A stretch of 64,000 bases of DNA from Synechococcus sp. SynAce01 (GCF_001885215.1 NZ_CP018091.1:1922001-1986000); one strand, 5' to 3'; numbered from the stretch's first letter, positions 17,159 through 25,910 are shown. A program made the numbers and translations. Notes: a model not told the origin generated them from the sequence alone.

Positions 17159-17371
17159 ATGTCTCAACACACCATTCGTTTTCGCATTCGGCCCGACGGC
17201 CGGGTGGAAGAGGTGGTGGAAGGAGTGTTGGGGGCCGGCTGTGAACAGCTCACCGAGCGGATCGAGGCCAGGCTTGGCACTGTTCAGCAGCGCCGCAGCA
17301 CCTCCGAAGCGTTCCAAGCCCAGCCCCAGACCCTGACCCCCAGCCTGCCCCTCCAGCAGTCGGCCTCCTGA
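17159..17371 (+). CDS. DUF2997 family small protein
   Basis: A 70-residue protein starting with MSQHTIRFRIRPDGRVEEVV and continuing with a Cys-containing GAGCEQLTERIEARLG segment, typical of DUF2997. The ATG at 17159 is chosen because the conserved part begins there. In many cyanobacteria this family is encoded beside ycf35 and a ferredoxin, as here (ycf35 starts 41 bases downstream). The role is not known; the constant partnership suggests a shared one. Confidence 0.75.
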   Translation: MSQHTIRFRIRPDGRVEEVVEGVLGAGCEQLTERIEARLGTVQQRRSTSEAFQAQPQTLTPSLPLQQSAS

Positions 17372-17412
17372 CTTCAGGTCTGTTCCCTTTCCTTCGTTCG
17401 CCAGCCGATCCG

Positions 17413-17805
17413 ATGTCCCACTTCAGCACCGTCAAAACGGAACTCAAGGATCGCGACGCCCTCCTTGAGGCCCTCCGTGACCTGGGCCATGAGCCTGAAC
17501 TGGGTGAGCGTCCGGTGCGGGGTTACCGCGGCCAGACCGTGCTCGCCGAATTGGCCTTGCCCCAGAGCGAAGGCGGTGACATCGGTTTCCGCTGGAACCA
17601 GCAATCCGGCAGCTATGAGCTGGTGACTGACCTGGACCTCTGGAAGCAGCCGGTGCCGGTGGAGCGTTTCCTGGCCCAGCTCACCCAGCGCTACGCCCTG
17701 CGCACGATCCTGGCGGCCTCCACTCAGGAAGGTTTTCAGGTGAGTGAACAGTCGCAGCACACCGACGGCAGCATTGAACTGGTGGTGACCCGCTGGGACA
17801 GCTGA
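17413..17805 (+). CDS. ycf35: Ycf35 / DUF1257 family protein
   Basis: A 130-residue protein of the family kept in cyanobacteria and red-algal plastids. It opens with MSHFSTVKTELKDRDAL and has the conserved IGFRWNQQSGSYELVTDLD block around residues 57-75. No catalytic motif is evident. It lies between the DUF2997 gene and a ferredoxin gene (3-6 bases upstream of the latter), so the three are almost surely cotranslated. Function unknown in the literature I can recall. Confidence 0.85.
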   Translation: MSHFSTVKTELKDRDALLEALRDLGHEPELGERPVRGYRGQTVLAELALPQSEGGDIGFRWNQQSGSYELVTDLDLWKQPVPVERFLAQLTQRYALRTILAASTQEGFQVSEQSQHTDGSIELVVTRWDS

Positions 17806-17811
17806 GTTGTG

Positions 17812-18192
17812 ATGGATCCGTCGCTCGCCTTCACCGCACCGGCCCAGGTCCGGTCCAGTGCCAGCGGCGAGGAGCCGCTTCTGGGTGGTTCGCTCCGGCA
17901 AAAAGCCGTCTGGGTGGATGAAGCCGTCTGTATCGGCTGTCGCTACTGCGCCCATGTGGCTGGAAACACCTTTTTGGTGGAACCCCTCTGGGGCCGCTCC
18001 CGCGCCATCCGCCAGGACGGCAACAGCACCGAAAAGATCCAGGAGGCGATCGATACCTGCCCGGTCGACTGCATTCACTGGGTGGCCTATGAGGAGGTGG
18101 CGGCCCTCGACGAGCATTTGCAGAATCAGGAAATCCAGCCGCTTGGGTTGCCGTCTTCCTCCCGCATGAAGCGCACGCTTCCCCGCCATTGA
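17812..18192 (+). CDS. Bacterial-type 4Fe-4S ferredoxin
   Basis: A 126-residue protein with cluster ligands Cys40, Cys43 and Cys46 (CIGCRYC) and Cys83 or Cys87 (DTCPVDC). The segment GNTFLVEPLWGRSR between them fits a single-cluster ferredoxin of the cyanobacterial type. A GTG at 17809 directly precedes the ATG at 17812 and could also be used. Its stop overlaps the TTG start of the aldo/keto reductase gene, pointing to a redox unit with that enzyme. Confidence 0.85.
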   Translation: MDPSLAFTAPAQVRSSASGEEPLLGGSLRQKAVWVDEAVCIGCRYCAHVAGNTFLVEPLWGRSRAIRQDGNSTEKIQEAIDTCPVDCIHWVAYEEVAALDEHLQNQEIQPLGLPSSSRMKRTLPRH

Positions 18193-19391
18193 GTGTGCCC
18201 ACCCGGCGGTTCGGGCGCACCGAATTGGCCATGCCGCTGCTTTCTCTGGGCGGCATGCGCTACCAGCAGAGCTGGAGTGATCTGCCCGCTGATCAGATCA
18301 CTGCCACAAGCCAGGACCAGGTTCGGGCCACCGTCGAGCGCGCCGTGGCGGTGGGGATGCACCACATCGAAACGGCACGCCATTACGGCACCTCAGAAAG
18401 ACAATTGGGCTGGCTCTTGCCCGAGGTGCCAGACCCCCAGCGCCTCCTGCAGACGAAGGTTCCACCCAACCCAGACCCGGCCGTGTTCGAGGCCGAACTG
18501 GAGCGCAGTTTCGAGCGGCTGGGAGCTCAGCACCTGCACATGCTGGCCATTCATGGCCTCAACCTTCCCGAGCACCTGGAGCAGACCCTGCTCCCCGGTG
18601 GTTGCCTGGAGGTGGCCAGGCGTTGGCAGCAGCAGGGCCGGATCGGTTCGATCGGTTTCTCCACCCATGCGCCACTGCCCCTGATTCTTGAGGCGATCGA
18701 ATCGGATGCCTTCGATTACATCAATCTGCACTGGTATTTCATCCGCCAGCAGAACGGCCCGGCGATTGATGCCGCCCGTGCCCACGACATGGGCCTCTTC
18801 GTGATCAGCCCCACCGACAAAGGGGGCCACCTGCATAGCCCTTCGCCGCGTTTGAACGAACTCTGTGCGCCGTTGCACCCGATCGTGTTCAACGATCTGT
18901 TCTGCCTCTCGGCTCCAGGAATCCACACGATCAGTGTGGGTGCGGCCGGTCCGGCCGATCTCGACCTTCACCTCGAAGCCGTGGCGTTGCTGCCGCAGGC
19001 TCCTCGCCTGTTGCCGCCGATCCTGGAGCGCCTGGAGAACGCCCGGGCAGAGACCCTCGGCGCCGCCTGGCTGGAGAGTTGGTCCCAGGGGCTGCCGGAG
19101 TGGCCCGACACGCCCGGCGGCATCAACCTGCCGGTGCTGCTCTGGCTCCACAATCTGCTGGAGGCCTGGGATCTGGAGAGCTACGGGCGGGCCCGCTATG
19201 GCCTGTTGGGCCAGGGTGACCACTGGTTCCCCGGCGCCAATGCCGATGCGCTCGATCACGGCGTTTCTGAAGGCGAGCTGCTTGCGGTGCTGGGCGATAG
19301 CCCCTGGGCCGAGCAGATCCCAGACCTCCTGCGCCGCCTGCGCCAGCGGCTGGGGGGCAGCCCCAGCCAGCTTCTGATCACGGCGGACTGA
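18189..19391 (+). CDS. Aldo/keto reductase family oxidoreductase
   Basis: A 400-residue protein with an AKR (beta/alpha)8 domain in the first 280 residues. The active-site Tyr is probably Tyr66 (ARHYGTSE), with Lys90 (LQTK) and the His of AIHGLN near 123 completing the usual set. The C-terminal extension of about 110 residues resembles COG1453-type members, but without the cysteine cluster seen in some of them. The TTG start overlaps the ferredoxin stop; GTG at 18195 is an alternative. Substrate unknown. Confidence 0.8.
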   Translation: MSVPTRRFGRTELAMPLLSLGGMRYQQSWSDLPADQITATSQDQVRATVERAVAVGMHHIETARHYGTSERQLGWLLPEVPDPQRLLQTKVPPNPDPAVFEAELERSFERLGAQHLHMLAIHGLNLPEHLEQTLLPGGCLEVARRWQQQGRIGSIGFSTHAPLPLILEAIESDAFDYINLHWYFIRQQNGPAIDAARAHDMGLFVISPTDKGGHLHSPSPRLNELCAPLHPIVFNDLFCLSAPGIHTISVGAAGPADLDLHLEAVALLPQAPRLLPPILERLENARAETLGAAWLESWSQGLPEWPDTPGGINLPVLLWLHNLLEAWDLESYGRARYGLLGQGDHWFPGANADALDHGVSEGELLAVLGDSPWAEQIPDLLRRLRQRLGGSPSQLLITAD

Positions 19392-19433
19392 CGATCTCCC
19401 AAGACGATCCTCAGGGCTCCCCTGTGTGTGGGG

Positions 19434-20165
19434 TCAGAGGACGCCGAGTGGCAACTTGGCCGGTACGCCCACCGGCCTGGGATAGCTGGCCGGGCAGGGG
19501 GCCAGGGGCCGGAGCACCACGGCGTGGCGCACGCCACGAGCCGATGGGAGGTCGCAGCGCTCCACCCGCTCGGCGGCCGCCAACAGTGGCTGCAGCGCCC
19601 GCTCCAGGCTTTGCTGATCGGCTGGCTCCCACTGGCCGCGATACAGCAGGGCGTGGCCAGTGGGAGCCAGCAAGGGCACCAGATATTCCGCGACCACTGG
19701 CGCCGCCGCCACGGCCCTGGCCAGGGCCCAGTCGAAGCGGCCACGGCAATCAGGGTCTTGGCCGGTGGTCTCCGCCCGCTCCCAGCGCACCATGACCCGC
19801 TGGCTCAAACCCAGGCTATGGGCCATGGCCCGTACGGCTTCCGCTTTGCGGCCCACCGAATCGACCAGGGTGACCTGGGCCTGGGGTAGGGCGATCGCCA
19901 GGGCTAGTCCTGGAAAACCGCCGCCGGTGCCGACATCGATCAGCGAGAGTGCGGTGGGCGGTTGCCGCAGCAGCTGTTGCCAGGGCCAGAGGCTGTCGTA
20001 GAGCTGGGAAATCCAGTAGTCGTCGCCCTCGACAAGCCGGGTGAGGTTGAGGCGGCTGTTCCAGTGGCGCAGGACCTGCTGCAAGGCCAGGAACTGTTCG
20101 CGTTGCGTTGCCGATGGCTGCCAGGCCAGAGCGGACCACACCGCGTCGTCCTGCTCAGCAGCCAT
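19434..20165 (-). CDS. rsmG: 16S rRNA (guanine527-N7)-methyltransferase RsmG
   Basis: A 243-residue SAM-dependent methyltransferase (GidB) that modifies G527 of 16S rRNA. The SAM-binding segment [20 protein letters not shown] is clear, preceded by the [19 protein letters not shown] block typical of the family. The start at 20165 (MAAEQDD) is preferred over upstream ATGs at 20174 and 20255, since the shorter form fits the family length and leaves a 56-base spacer to the divergent dnaJ-like gene. Confidence 0.95.
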   Translation of the reverse strand: MAAEQDDAVWSALAWQPSATQREQFLALQQVLRHWNSRLNLTRLVEGDDYWISQLYDSLWPWQQLLRQPPTALSLIDVGTGGGFPGLALAIALPQAQVTLVDSVGRKAEAVRAMAHSLGLSQRVMVRWERAETTGQDPDCRGRFDWALARAVAAAPVVAEYLVPLLAPTGHALLYRGQWEPADQQSLERALQPLLAAAERVERCDLPSARGVRHAVVLRPLAPCPASYPRPVGVPAKLPLGVL

Positions 20166-20221
20166 CCACGCATCAATCAGGGAAGGTTTCTCTAGGATGG
20201 CGCAGTCTGCGGGCGTGGTTG

Positions 20222-20755
20222 GTGGCAGGTAGCGAAACCGCCTCGTCGGCCCCAAATCACTACCAATTGCTGCAGCTCCCCCAGAGCGCCACGCCCCAGG
20301 ATCTGCGGCGAGCTTTCCGTTCTCTCAGCAAGCTTTATCACCCCGATACCACCAGCCTGCCGGCCGCTGATGCGGAGAACAGATTTCGGCTTCTGCAGCT
20401 GGCCTATCTCACCTTGAGCGATCCCAATCAACGCCGGGCCTATGACAACCAGTTGCAGGTGGTAGCTCCCCCGCCAGTGCTGGTGCGGCGGGTCGAGAGA
20501 GTCCAGTCGGTGCGCCGGGCCCTCTCGGGCGGCGAGTGGTTTGCCCTGGTTCTGCTGGCGGGGGCCCTGCTGCTGAGCCTGGTGCTTGGCATCAGCCTGG
20601 CCTGGTGGCGGGGCATGGAGCTGGTCACCCCCTCCATCAGCTGGCTGGAGGCCCCAGCGGTGCAGACTGCCCTTCCGCCAACAGACGACATCGGGGATGA
20701 CCGCGCTGCCATCACGCCACACCCCCCTCTACAGCCATCCTTTGCCGGCCCTTGA
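20222..20755 (+). CDS. J-domain protein with one membrane segment
   Basis: A 177-residue protein starting at GTG 20222. Residues 13-76 form a J domain with HPD at 40-42 ([11 protein letters not shown]), which would stimulate a DnaK partner. A hydrophobic stretch at about 105-127 ([16 protein letters not shown]...) is a single membrane span, so the J domain is tethered to a membrane. The final 45 residues have no known motif. The gene overlaps the DUF3143 gene by 59 bases. Confidence 0.85.
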   Translation: MAGSETASSAPNHYQLLQLPQSATPQDLRRAFRSLSKLYHPDTTSLPAADAENRFRLLQLAYLTLSDPNQRRAYDNQLQVVAPPPVLVRRVERVQSVRRALSGGEWFALVLLAGALLLSLVLGISLAWWRGMELVTPSISWLEAPAVQTALPPTDDIGDDRAAITPHPPLQPSFAGP

Positions 20756-20963
20756 GCGCTGGTTGGTGGAGCTGGGTGCGGCCCGGAGCCAGGCGGATCC
20801 CAGCAGCTGGGACCTGCCCCAACCCCTCTGGAGTGCCTTGATTGAACTGGAGGTCGAGGAACTCAAGGTGAGCTGGCAGCAGCAGGGCCGCACCACCGTG
20901 CGCTTGTTCTCCTACGGCCTCTCCCGTGCCGACGTGGAATCAGCCATCCTGGCTGGGCCCTGA
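20697..20963 (+). CDS. DUF3143 family protein
   Basis: An 88-residue protein beginning at the ATG at 20697, within the end of the J-domain gene. The segments [18 protein letters not shown] and LEVEELKVSWQQ match DUF3143, a family largely limited to cyanobacteria and usually encoded beside this J-domain protein. Function unknown. The 59-base overlap in a different frame suggests coupled translation. Confidence 0.75.
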   Translation: MTALPSRHTPLYSHPLPALERWLVELGAARSQADPSSWDLPQPLWSALIELEVEELKVSWQQQGRTTVRLFSYGLSRADVESAILAGP

Positions 20964-21006
20964 TCCCAAGGCGAAGCTCAAGCCCGATCCCGACCTGCGC
21001 GCCGGA

Positions 21007-22284
21007 TCAGAGCTGGTCGAGGCTGTCTTCGATGGCGGCGTAGCACCGCTCCAGCTGGGCGTCATCGAGGCAGAGCGGCGGCAGTAGGTACACCACATGG
21101 CCCAAGGGCCGCAGGAAGACGCCATGGCCGAGGGCATGGCGCTGGATCTGGCGGCCAGCCCCGTTGAGATAGCCGGGATTCTCCACCTTCAGATCGAAGG
21201 CGGCGATCGTGCCGCGCAGGCGCGGGCGGCAGACCCGCGGGTGGCGCGCCAGGCGCAGAAGCAGCGGCTGATGGCGCGCTTCGAAGCTGCCGAAGAGCCC
21301 TGGGCGTGCTTCCAGCAGGCTCAGGCTGGCATTGGCGGCGGCGCAGCCCAGCGGGTTGGCGGTGAAGCTATGGCCGTGATACAGGGTGTGGGCGGGGTTG
21401 TCGCTGATGAAGCCCTGATAGAGGGCTTCACGGGCCAGGGTCACCCCCATCGGCAGGAAGCCACCGGTGAGCCCCTTGGAGAGAGCTACCAGGTCAGGTT
21501 GGAGGCCGGCGGCCTGGGCGGCGAACAGGGAGCCGGTGCGGCCGAAGCCGGTCATCACCTCATCGGTGATCAACAGGGCCCCAGCCTGGCGTACGCGCTC
21601 CTGCACGCCCCGCAGAAACTCGGGCCGCACCATCGCCATGCCACTGGCCCCCTGCACAAGCGGCTCGAGGATCACCGCAGCGGTGGGTACCGCCAGCAAC
21701 TCTTCCAGTCTGGCCAGGGCCGCGGTTTCCTTGGCCTCCACCGCTTCGTCGTCCCACCAGCTGGCCGGCCAGGGGGCCCGGGCGACGGGGCAGAGCAGGG
21801 GCTCGAACGGGGCGGAGAACAGCGACCGCTCGCCCAGGGCCATGGCCCCGAAGGTGTCACCGTGATAAGCCCCCTCAAAAGCGATCAGCTGGCGCCGAGG
21901 GCTGCCTTGGTTCCGCCACCACTGCCAGGCGATCTTGAGGGCCACCTCCACGGCGGTGGAGCCGTTGTCGGAGAAGAACAGACGCTCCAGGCCGCTGGCG
22001 GCGCTCAGCCGCATCGACAGACGCTCGGCCTGGGGGTGGCGAAAGTTGGCGAAGATCACCTGCTCAAGCTCCAGGGCCTGGGCGGCGATGGCCGCGGCGA
22101 TGCTGGGCTCCGCATGGCCGTGCAGGGTGACCCACCAGCTGCTGATCGCATCGATCAGGCGGCGGCCATCGGCGAGTTCCAGCAGGGCGCCACTGCCGCG
22201 AATTACGCGCAGCGGCGGCTCACTGCTCGCCACCTGGGTGGTCGGATGCCAGAGGTTGGGGTGCCAGGTTGAGGAAAGGCTCAA
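21007..22284 (-). CDS. bioA: Adenosylmethionine-8-amino-7-oxononanoate aminotransferase
   Basis: Class III PLP aminotransferase converting KAPA to DAPA in biotin synthesis. The PLP lysine lies in ALSKGLTGGFLPMG, and ITDEVMTGFGRTG is the cofactor-binding Asp motif. The family N-terminus (HPNLWHPTTQ) begins just after a TTG at 22284, whose bases overlap the TGA of the 50-aa ORF upstream (TTGA). That gives 425 residues, normal for BioA; an upstream ATG at 22338 would add a nonconserved tail and overlap that ORF deeply. It is the last gene of the biotin operon. Confidence 0.95.
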   Translation of the reverse strand: MSLSSTWHPNLWHPTTQVASSEPPLRVIRGSGALLELADGRRLIDAISSWWVTLHGHAEPSIAAAIAAQALELEQVIFANFRHPQAERLSMRLSAASGLERLFFSDNGSTAVEVALKIAWQWWRNQGSPRRQLIAFEGAYHGDTFGAMALGERSLFSAPFEPLLCPVARAPWPASWWDDEAVEAKETAALARLEELLAVPTAAVILEPLVQGASGMAMVRPEFLRGVQERVRQAGALLITDEVMTGFGRTGSLFAAQAAGLQPDLVALSKGLTGGFLPMGVTLAREALYQGFISDNPAHTLYHGHSFTANPLGCAAANASLSLLEARPGLFGSFEARHQPLLLRLARHPRVCRPRLRGTIAAFDLKVENPGYLNGAGRQIQRHALGHGVFLRPLGHVVYLLPPLCLDDAQLERCYAAIEDSLDQL

Positions 22285-22433
22285 CGGCAGCGGGGGTCGA
22301 GCTTGGCGGCCCTCGCATCCAGGGAGCAGTTGACCCACCGAACCGCTGCCATTTCGATGTCGGTGAACAGCACCAGGATCCCACCGCAGAGGAGGACGAC
22401 AGCCGTGCTGACCAGCAGGTTGGTGCGTGTCAT
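22281..22433 (-). CDS. Small membrane protein inside the biotin operon
   Basis: A 50-residue frame from ATG 22433 to TGA 22281. Its ATG overlaps the bioD stop (ATGA) and its stop overlaps the bioA TTG start (TTGA), so both junctions show the pattern of the rest of the operon. Residues 5-23 (NLLVSTAVVLLCGGILVLF) form one membrane helix, followed by TDIEMAAVRWVNCSLDARAA. No known family is recognised. The precise overlaps argue that it is a true gene. A role in biotin metabolism or transport is only inferred from position. Confidence 0.6.
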   Translation of the reverse strand: MTRTNLLVSTAVVLLCGGILVLFTDIEMAAVRWVNCSLDARAAKLDPRCR

Positions 22434-23083
22434 GGGGCTACGTTACAAGTGAGGCTCGCTGCCAGGCCGGAGTCGTGCCAGGCCGCAGCCAGGGTCTGGG
22501 CTGTGAGCGAGGCCAGCGGCGGCAGACAGCCGAGCACGGGGGCACCCGTCAGGGCCGCCAGGGTGCTGGGGTTGTCGGCATGGATGGGTCCGTTGAACAC
22601 CAGGCCCAGCAGCGGGATCCCCCGCTGGGCCAGGGCCTCCACCGACAGCAGGGTGTGGTTCAAGGTGCCCAGGCCGCTGCGGGCCACCAGCAGCACCGGC
22701 AGTCCCCAATGGCGCACCTGGTCGATCTGAAGCAGGTCACGGCGCAACGGCACCAACAGTCCGCCGGCCGTCTCCACCACCAGGGGGGCCGTCCCGATCG
22801 GCAACTCCAGGCGGCTTGGGTCGAGCAGGTCGTGCTCCAGCTCGCCGGCCCAGTGGGGGGAGACCGGATGGCTGTAGCGGTAGGCCTCCGGCAGGATCCG
22901 CCCTTCCGCCTCGGCCTCACTGAGGCCCAGCAGGCGCCTGACCCGCTTGCTGTCGCCGCCGTCTTCGAGGCCGCACTGCACCGGCTTCCAGTAGCGGGCC
23001 TTCAGGCCCTGAACCAGCAGGGCGCTCACCACCGTCTTGCCCACATCGGTGTCGGTGCCGCAGACGATCAGCCGCTGGGTCAT
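22430..23083 (-). CDS. bioD: Dethiobiotin synthetase
   Basis: A 217-residue ATP-dependent carboxylase closing the ureido ring of dethiobiotin. The P-loop GTDTDVGKT is at residues 9-17, right after the start, as in the family; VETAGGLLVPL is the conserved second motif. It is separated from bioC by 16 bases and overlaps the next small ORF by four. Confidence 0.96.
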   Translation of the reverse strand: MTQRLIVCGTDTDVGKTVVSALLVQGLKARYWKPVQCGLEDGGDSKRVRRLLGLSEAEAEGRILPEAYRYSHPVSPHWAGELEHDLLDPSRLELPIGTAPLVVETAGGLLVPLRRDLLQIDQVRHWGLPVLLVARSGLGTLNHTLLSVEALAQRGIPLLGLVFNGPIHADNPSTLAALTGAPVLGCLPPLASLTAQTLAAAWHDSGLAASLTCNVAP

Positions 23084-23099
23084 GGCAGGAAAGAGGAGG

Positions 23100-23906
23100 T
23101 CATGGCGCGGGTTTCTGCCCCACCAGCAGCAGCATCTCCCAGCTCAGGCGCTTGCCGCCACCCTCTGCAGCGGGGACGGCGGGCCAATGGGCCTCGATCC
23201 GGCGCCACTCCCCGGGCTGCAACGGGGCCACAGGGCTGGTGCCGGCCCCAAGGCTTCGGATCTGGCGCAGAAAGGTCAGGGCGCTCGGAGCCTGGCGGCT
23301 GAAGCGCAGGTGGTCGACGCGTTCGATCCGCAGGTGCCGGCTGGCCAGCTCCACCAGGCGGCTGGCCACGGGCAAGGGCAAGGCGCTGCAGGGCAGGCCA
23401 GCCGCCTGGGCGGCCTGGCGCCATTGGCAAAAACTGCCGGCCGTGGGAACCGCCAGGGCCAGCCAGCCTGCCGGGCCCAAAGACTGGCACCACCGCTCCA
23501 GGTGGCGCTCGGGCTGCTCCAGCCAGTGGAGGGCAAAGCTGGACACCAGCAGCGAGGCGCCCTGCAGTTGGCCGGGCAGCCCCAGGTTGAGGTCCCAGGT
23601 GAGCCGGTCGGCGGCCTGATCCAAGCCGAGCAGGGCGGCGCAGTTGTCCAGTCGCAGCAGGGCCAGGCCGGGACGCTGCTGTTCGATCGCCCGAGCCAGC
23701 AGGCCCGTTCCCGCCCCCAGATCGACGCAGGGGCCTGCCGGAAGGGGCAGGCCGCGGCAGTGGTGGGCCAGGCGCCATGCCACGGCCCGTTGCAGCTCTG
23801 CTCCGCGTTCATAGCGGCCTGCCTGGCGCTCGAAGCCGTCCCTCACCCGCGTGGCGAAATTCGAAGCAGGCCGAAGGGTAGGCTGGCTGCGCCCGGCGCT
23901 GCTCAT
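23100..23906 (-). CDS. bioC: Malonyl-ACP O-methyltransferase
   Basis: A SAM-dependent methyltransferase that masks malonyl-ACP (or -CoA) so that fatty acid synthase can build pimeloyl-ACP methyl ester. The segment VDLGAGTGLLARAIEQ is the SAM-binding motif, and the N-terminal FATRVRDGFERQAGRYERGA matches BioC. The start at 23906 overlaps the bioK stop by one base (TGATG); a further ATG at 23924 would intrude on bioK. Length is 268 residues. Confidence 0.92.
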   Translation of the reverse strand: MSSAGRSQPTLRPASNFATRVRDGFERQAGRYERGAELQRAVAWRLAHHCRGLPLPAGPCVDLGAGTGLLARAIEQQRPGLALLRLDNCAALLGLDQAADRLTWDLNLGLPGQLQGASLLVSSFALHWLEQPERHLERWCQSLGPAGWLALAVPTAGSFCQWRQAAQAAGLPCSALPLPVASRLVELASRHLRIERVDHLRFSRQAPSALTFLRQIRSLGAGTSPVAPLQPGEWRRIEAHWPAVPAAEGGGKRLSWEMLLLVGQKPAP

Positions 23907-24652
23907 CAGGGCCTCTCCAGCCAATCGAAGACCGGCTCCAACAGGTCGGCGCCCAGCAGGCTGTGGCCTGCCGTCTCGATCAGCCAGCGCTCGGCCAAGG
24001 GCAGCGACTGGCGCAACAGCAGGCGGCTGATCGGTGCCACGACCCCATCCTGACCGGCTTCGACGATCAGCACCCGGGCCTTGGCGGGAAATCCGGTTGG
24101 TAGGCCGCTGAGGGTTTCCATGCGGCGCAGGTCATGGAGCAGCCGCTGCGCGTTGATCGCTTCGCTGGAGTCGAGCCCCGGGCCGAGCGGCAGCAGGGCA
24201 GCTGACTCCGGTGCCGCCGCCTTGGTGAGGAAATCGCGCAGCATGGGCTGGGCGTCACCGGCCTCCAGCCGGGCGGCCATGCCCTGCAGGGCCGTGCGCC
24301 AACGCCGCCCACTCGGACCTTCCGGCACAAAGCGCCCGAAGCTGGCCAGCAGCACCACCGCATCGGCCTGCTGCAGCACCGCTGCCGACAACAGGTGCAG
24401 GCCGAGCGAGTGCACCATCACGGCCCGCCTACCAGCTCCTTCCTGGCCGGGGAGCCACTCAGGAGCCCGTGGCGTCAGGGGGCCATAACCGCGCTCCCCG
24501 CTGCCCCAGGCCCAGCCGCGCCGTTCGGCAGCGGCCTGCCAGGGTTGCCAGGCCCGGCTGTCGCCGGCCCAGCCGTGCATGGCGATCAGCTGCCATGGCG
24601 CAGGTTCCTGGCCATGATCTTGACCATGTTTCTCGGCAGCACCGGCACTCAT
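23906..24652 (-). CDS. bioK: Pimeloyl-ACP methyl ester esterase, BioK type
   Basis: An alpha/beta hydrolase of 248 residues in the place where bioK is known in marine Synechococcus and Prochlorococcus, between bioF and bioC. It would remove the methyl ester that ends pimelate chain building. The putative triad is Ser82 (VHSLG), Asp202 (GQDGVV) and His230 (TAGHSLL); the N-terminal MHGWAGDSRAW supplies the oxyanion-hole turn. The ATG at 24652 overlaps the bioF stop (ATGA). Longer upstream frames are out-of-frame shadows of bioF. Confidence 0.85.
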   Translation of the reverse strand: MSAGAAEKHGQDHGQEPAPWQLIAMHGWAGDSRAWQPWQAAAERRGWAWGSGERGYGPLTPRAPEWLPGQEGAGRRAVMVHSLGLHLLSAAVLQQADAVVLLASFGRFVPEGPSGRRWRTALQGMAARLEAGDAQPMLRDFLTKAAAPESAALLPLGPGLDSSEAINAQRLLHDLRRMETLSGLPTGFPAKARVLIVEAGQDGVVAPISRLLLRQSLPLAERWLIETAGHSLLGADLLEPVFDWLERP

Positions 24653-25833
24653 GGCGCGCCTCGCTGGGGTGGTGCGCCCAGGGCCAGCAGCAACCGCTCC
24701 AGGCTTCCGGAGGGAAGATCGCGGCGCAGCACCAGCCGCAGCCTGGAGCTGCCCGTCGGCACGGTGGGCGGCCGGATGGCCACGCTCAACAGGCCGCCGC
24801 GCTCGAGCTGCTGTTGCAGGGCCAGGGCCCCATGGGCTGGGCCCACCGGCAGTGGCAGGATCGGGCCTTCCCCGGCTGGCCGCCCCCAGCCCGCCTGCTC
24901 CAGGGCCCGCCGCCAGTGGCGGGCGCGCGCCTGAAGCTGGCGGCCCATCGAGGGCTCCTCCTCCAGCAGTTCCAGGGCCGCCAGGGCGGCGGCGGCCAGG
25001 GGCGGGGCCAGGGCCGTTGAGTAGCGGAAGGCGCCGGAGGTCTGCAGCAACCACTCACCGATCGGACCATCGCCGGCCAGGAAAGCGCCGCCACTTCCGA
25101 AGGCCTTGCCGAAGGTGCCGCTGATCAGGCTGACCCCCGCCAGGCCATGGGCCAGGCCGCGCCCACCGGATCCGAGCACCCCAAGGGCGTGGGCCTCATC
25201 AACCAGCAGCAGAGCCCCGTAGTTCTGGCAGAGGCCGGCGATGACGGCCAGCTCAGGACTCGTCCCCTCCATGCTGAACAGGCTTTCTGTGAGCACGAGT
25301 AGCCGCCGCTGCGGATCCTCACGGCGCTGCTGTTGCAGCAGGGCCTCCAGCGCGGCGCTGTCGTTGTGGGCGAAACGCCGCAACCTGGCGCCGCTGGCGC
25401 GCACCCCAACCAAGAGCGAATGGTGGATCAGCCGGTCGGCCAGCACCAGGCTGTGGCGATCAGCCAGGGCGATCACTGCCGCCAGATTGGCCTGAAAGCC
25501 GCTGGGGAACAGCAAAACCCGCTCCCGACCGAGCCAGGCCGCCAGCCGCTCTTCCAGGGCGGCGTGGACGGGCCGGCTGCCGCTGATCAGGCGTGACGCT
25601 CCGGCCCCGATGCCTTGAGCATCGATGGCGGCGTGGGCCGCCGCCCGTAGTCGCGGATGGGCGCTGAGGCCCAGGTAGTCGTTACTGGCCAGGTCCAGCA
25701 GCAGGGGAGCCTGGGGCTGGTCGGCCTGAAGCAGGCCAGCTCCAGCGGGGCTGAAGCTTCGCAACTGGCGGCGCTGATCGGCGGGAAGCCTCTCCAGGGC
25801 TTCGCTCAGGGGAGAGAGGGGGTCGACAACCAC
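24649..25833 (-). CDS. bioF: 8-amino-7-oxononanoate synthase
   Basis: PLP enzyme joining pimeloyl-ACP and alanine to give KAPA, first gene of the biotin operon. The PLP lysine is about residue 243 in SGTFGKAFG, with DEAHALG at about 212-218 binding the cofactor. I prefer the GTG at 25833 (394 residues, family length), which leaves about 75 bases for a promoter facing the divergent helicase gene; an ATG at 25899 would leave almost none and add an unconserved tail. Confidence 0.95.
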   Translation of the reverse strand: MVVDPLSPLSEALERLPADQRRQLRSFSPAGAGLLQADQPQAPLLLDLASNDYLGLSAHPRLRAAAHAAIDAQGIGAGASRLISGSRPVHAALEERLAAWLGRERVLLFPSGFQANLAAVIALADRHSLVLADRLIHHSLLVGVRASGARLRRFAHNDSAALEALLQQQRREDPQRRLLVLTESLFSMEGTSPELAVIAGLCQNYGALLLVDEAHALGVLGSGGRGLAHGLAGVSLISGTFGKAFGSGGAFLAGDGPIGEWLLQTSGAFRYSTALAPPLAAAALAALELLEEEPSMGRQLQARARHWRRALEQAGWGRPAGEGPILPLPVGPAHGALALQQQLERGGLLSVAIRPPTVPTGSSRLRLVLRRDLPSGSLERLLLALGAPPQRGAP

Positions 25834-25910
25834 GCGGCGAGCGGCCAGAACCGGGCATCGGCAGGGCCTTGCAGTCTGCCCAATCGGCCCGCTGCCCATA
25901 GAGTTTGTTC

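Noticed and set aside
22285-22338. Upstream ATG for bioA at 22338
   Set aside because: It would run through most of the 50-aa ORF, and the family N-terminus begins at the TTG at 22284.
24653-25054. N-terminal extension of the bioK frame
   Set aside because: It is a shadow frame of bioF; the ATG at 24652 overlaps the bioF stop exactly and begins the hydrolase.
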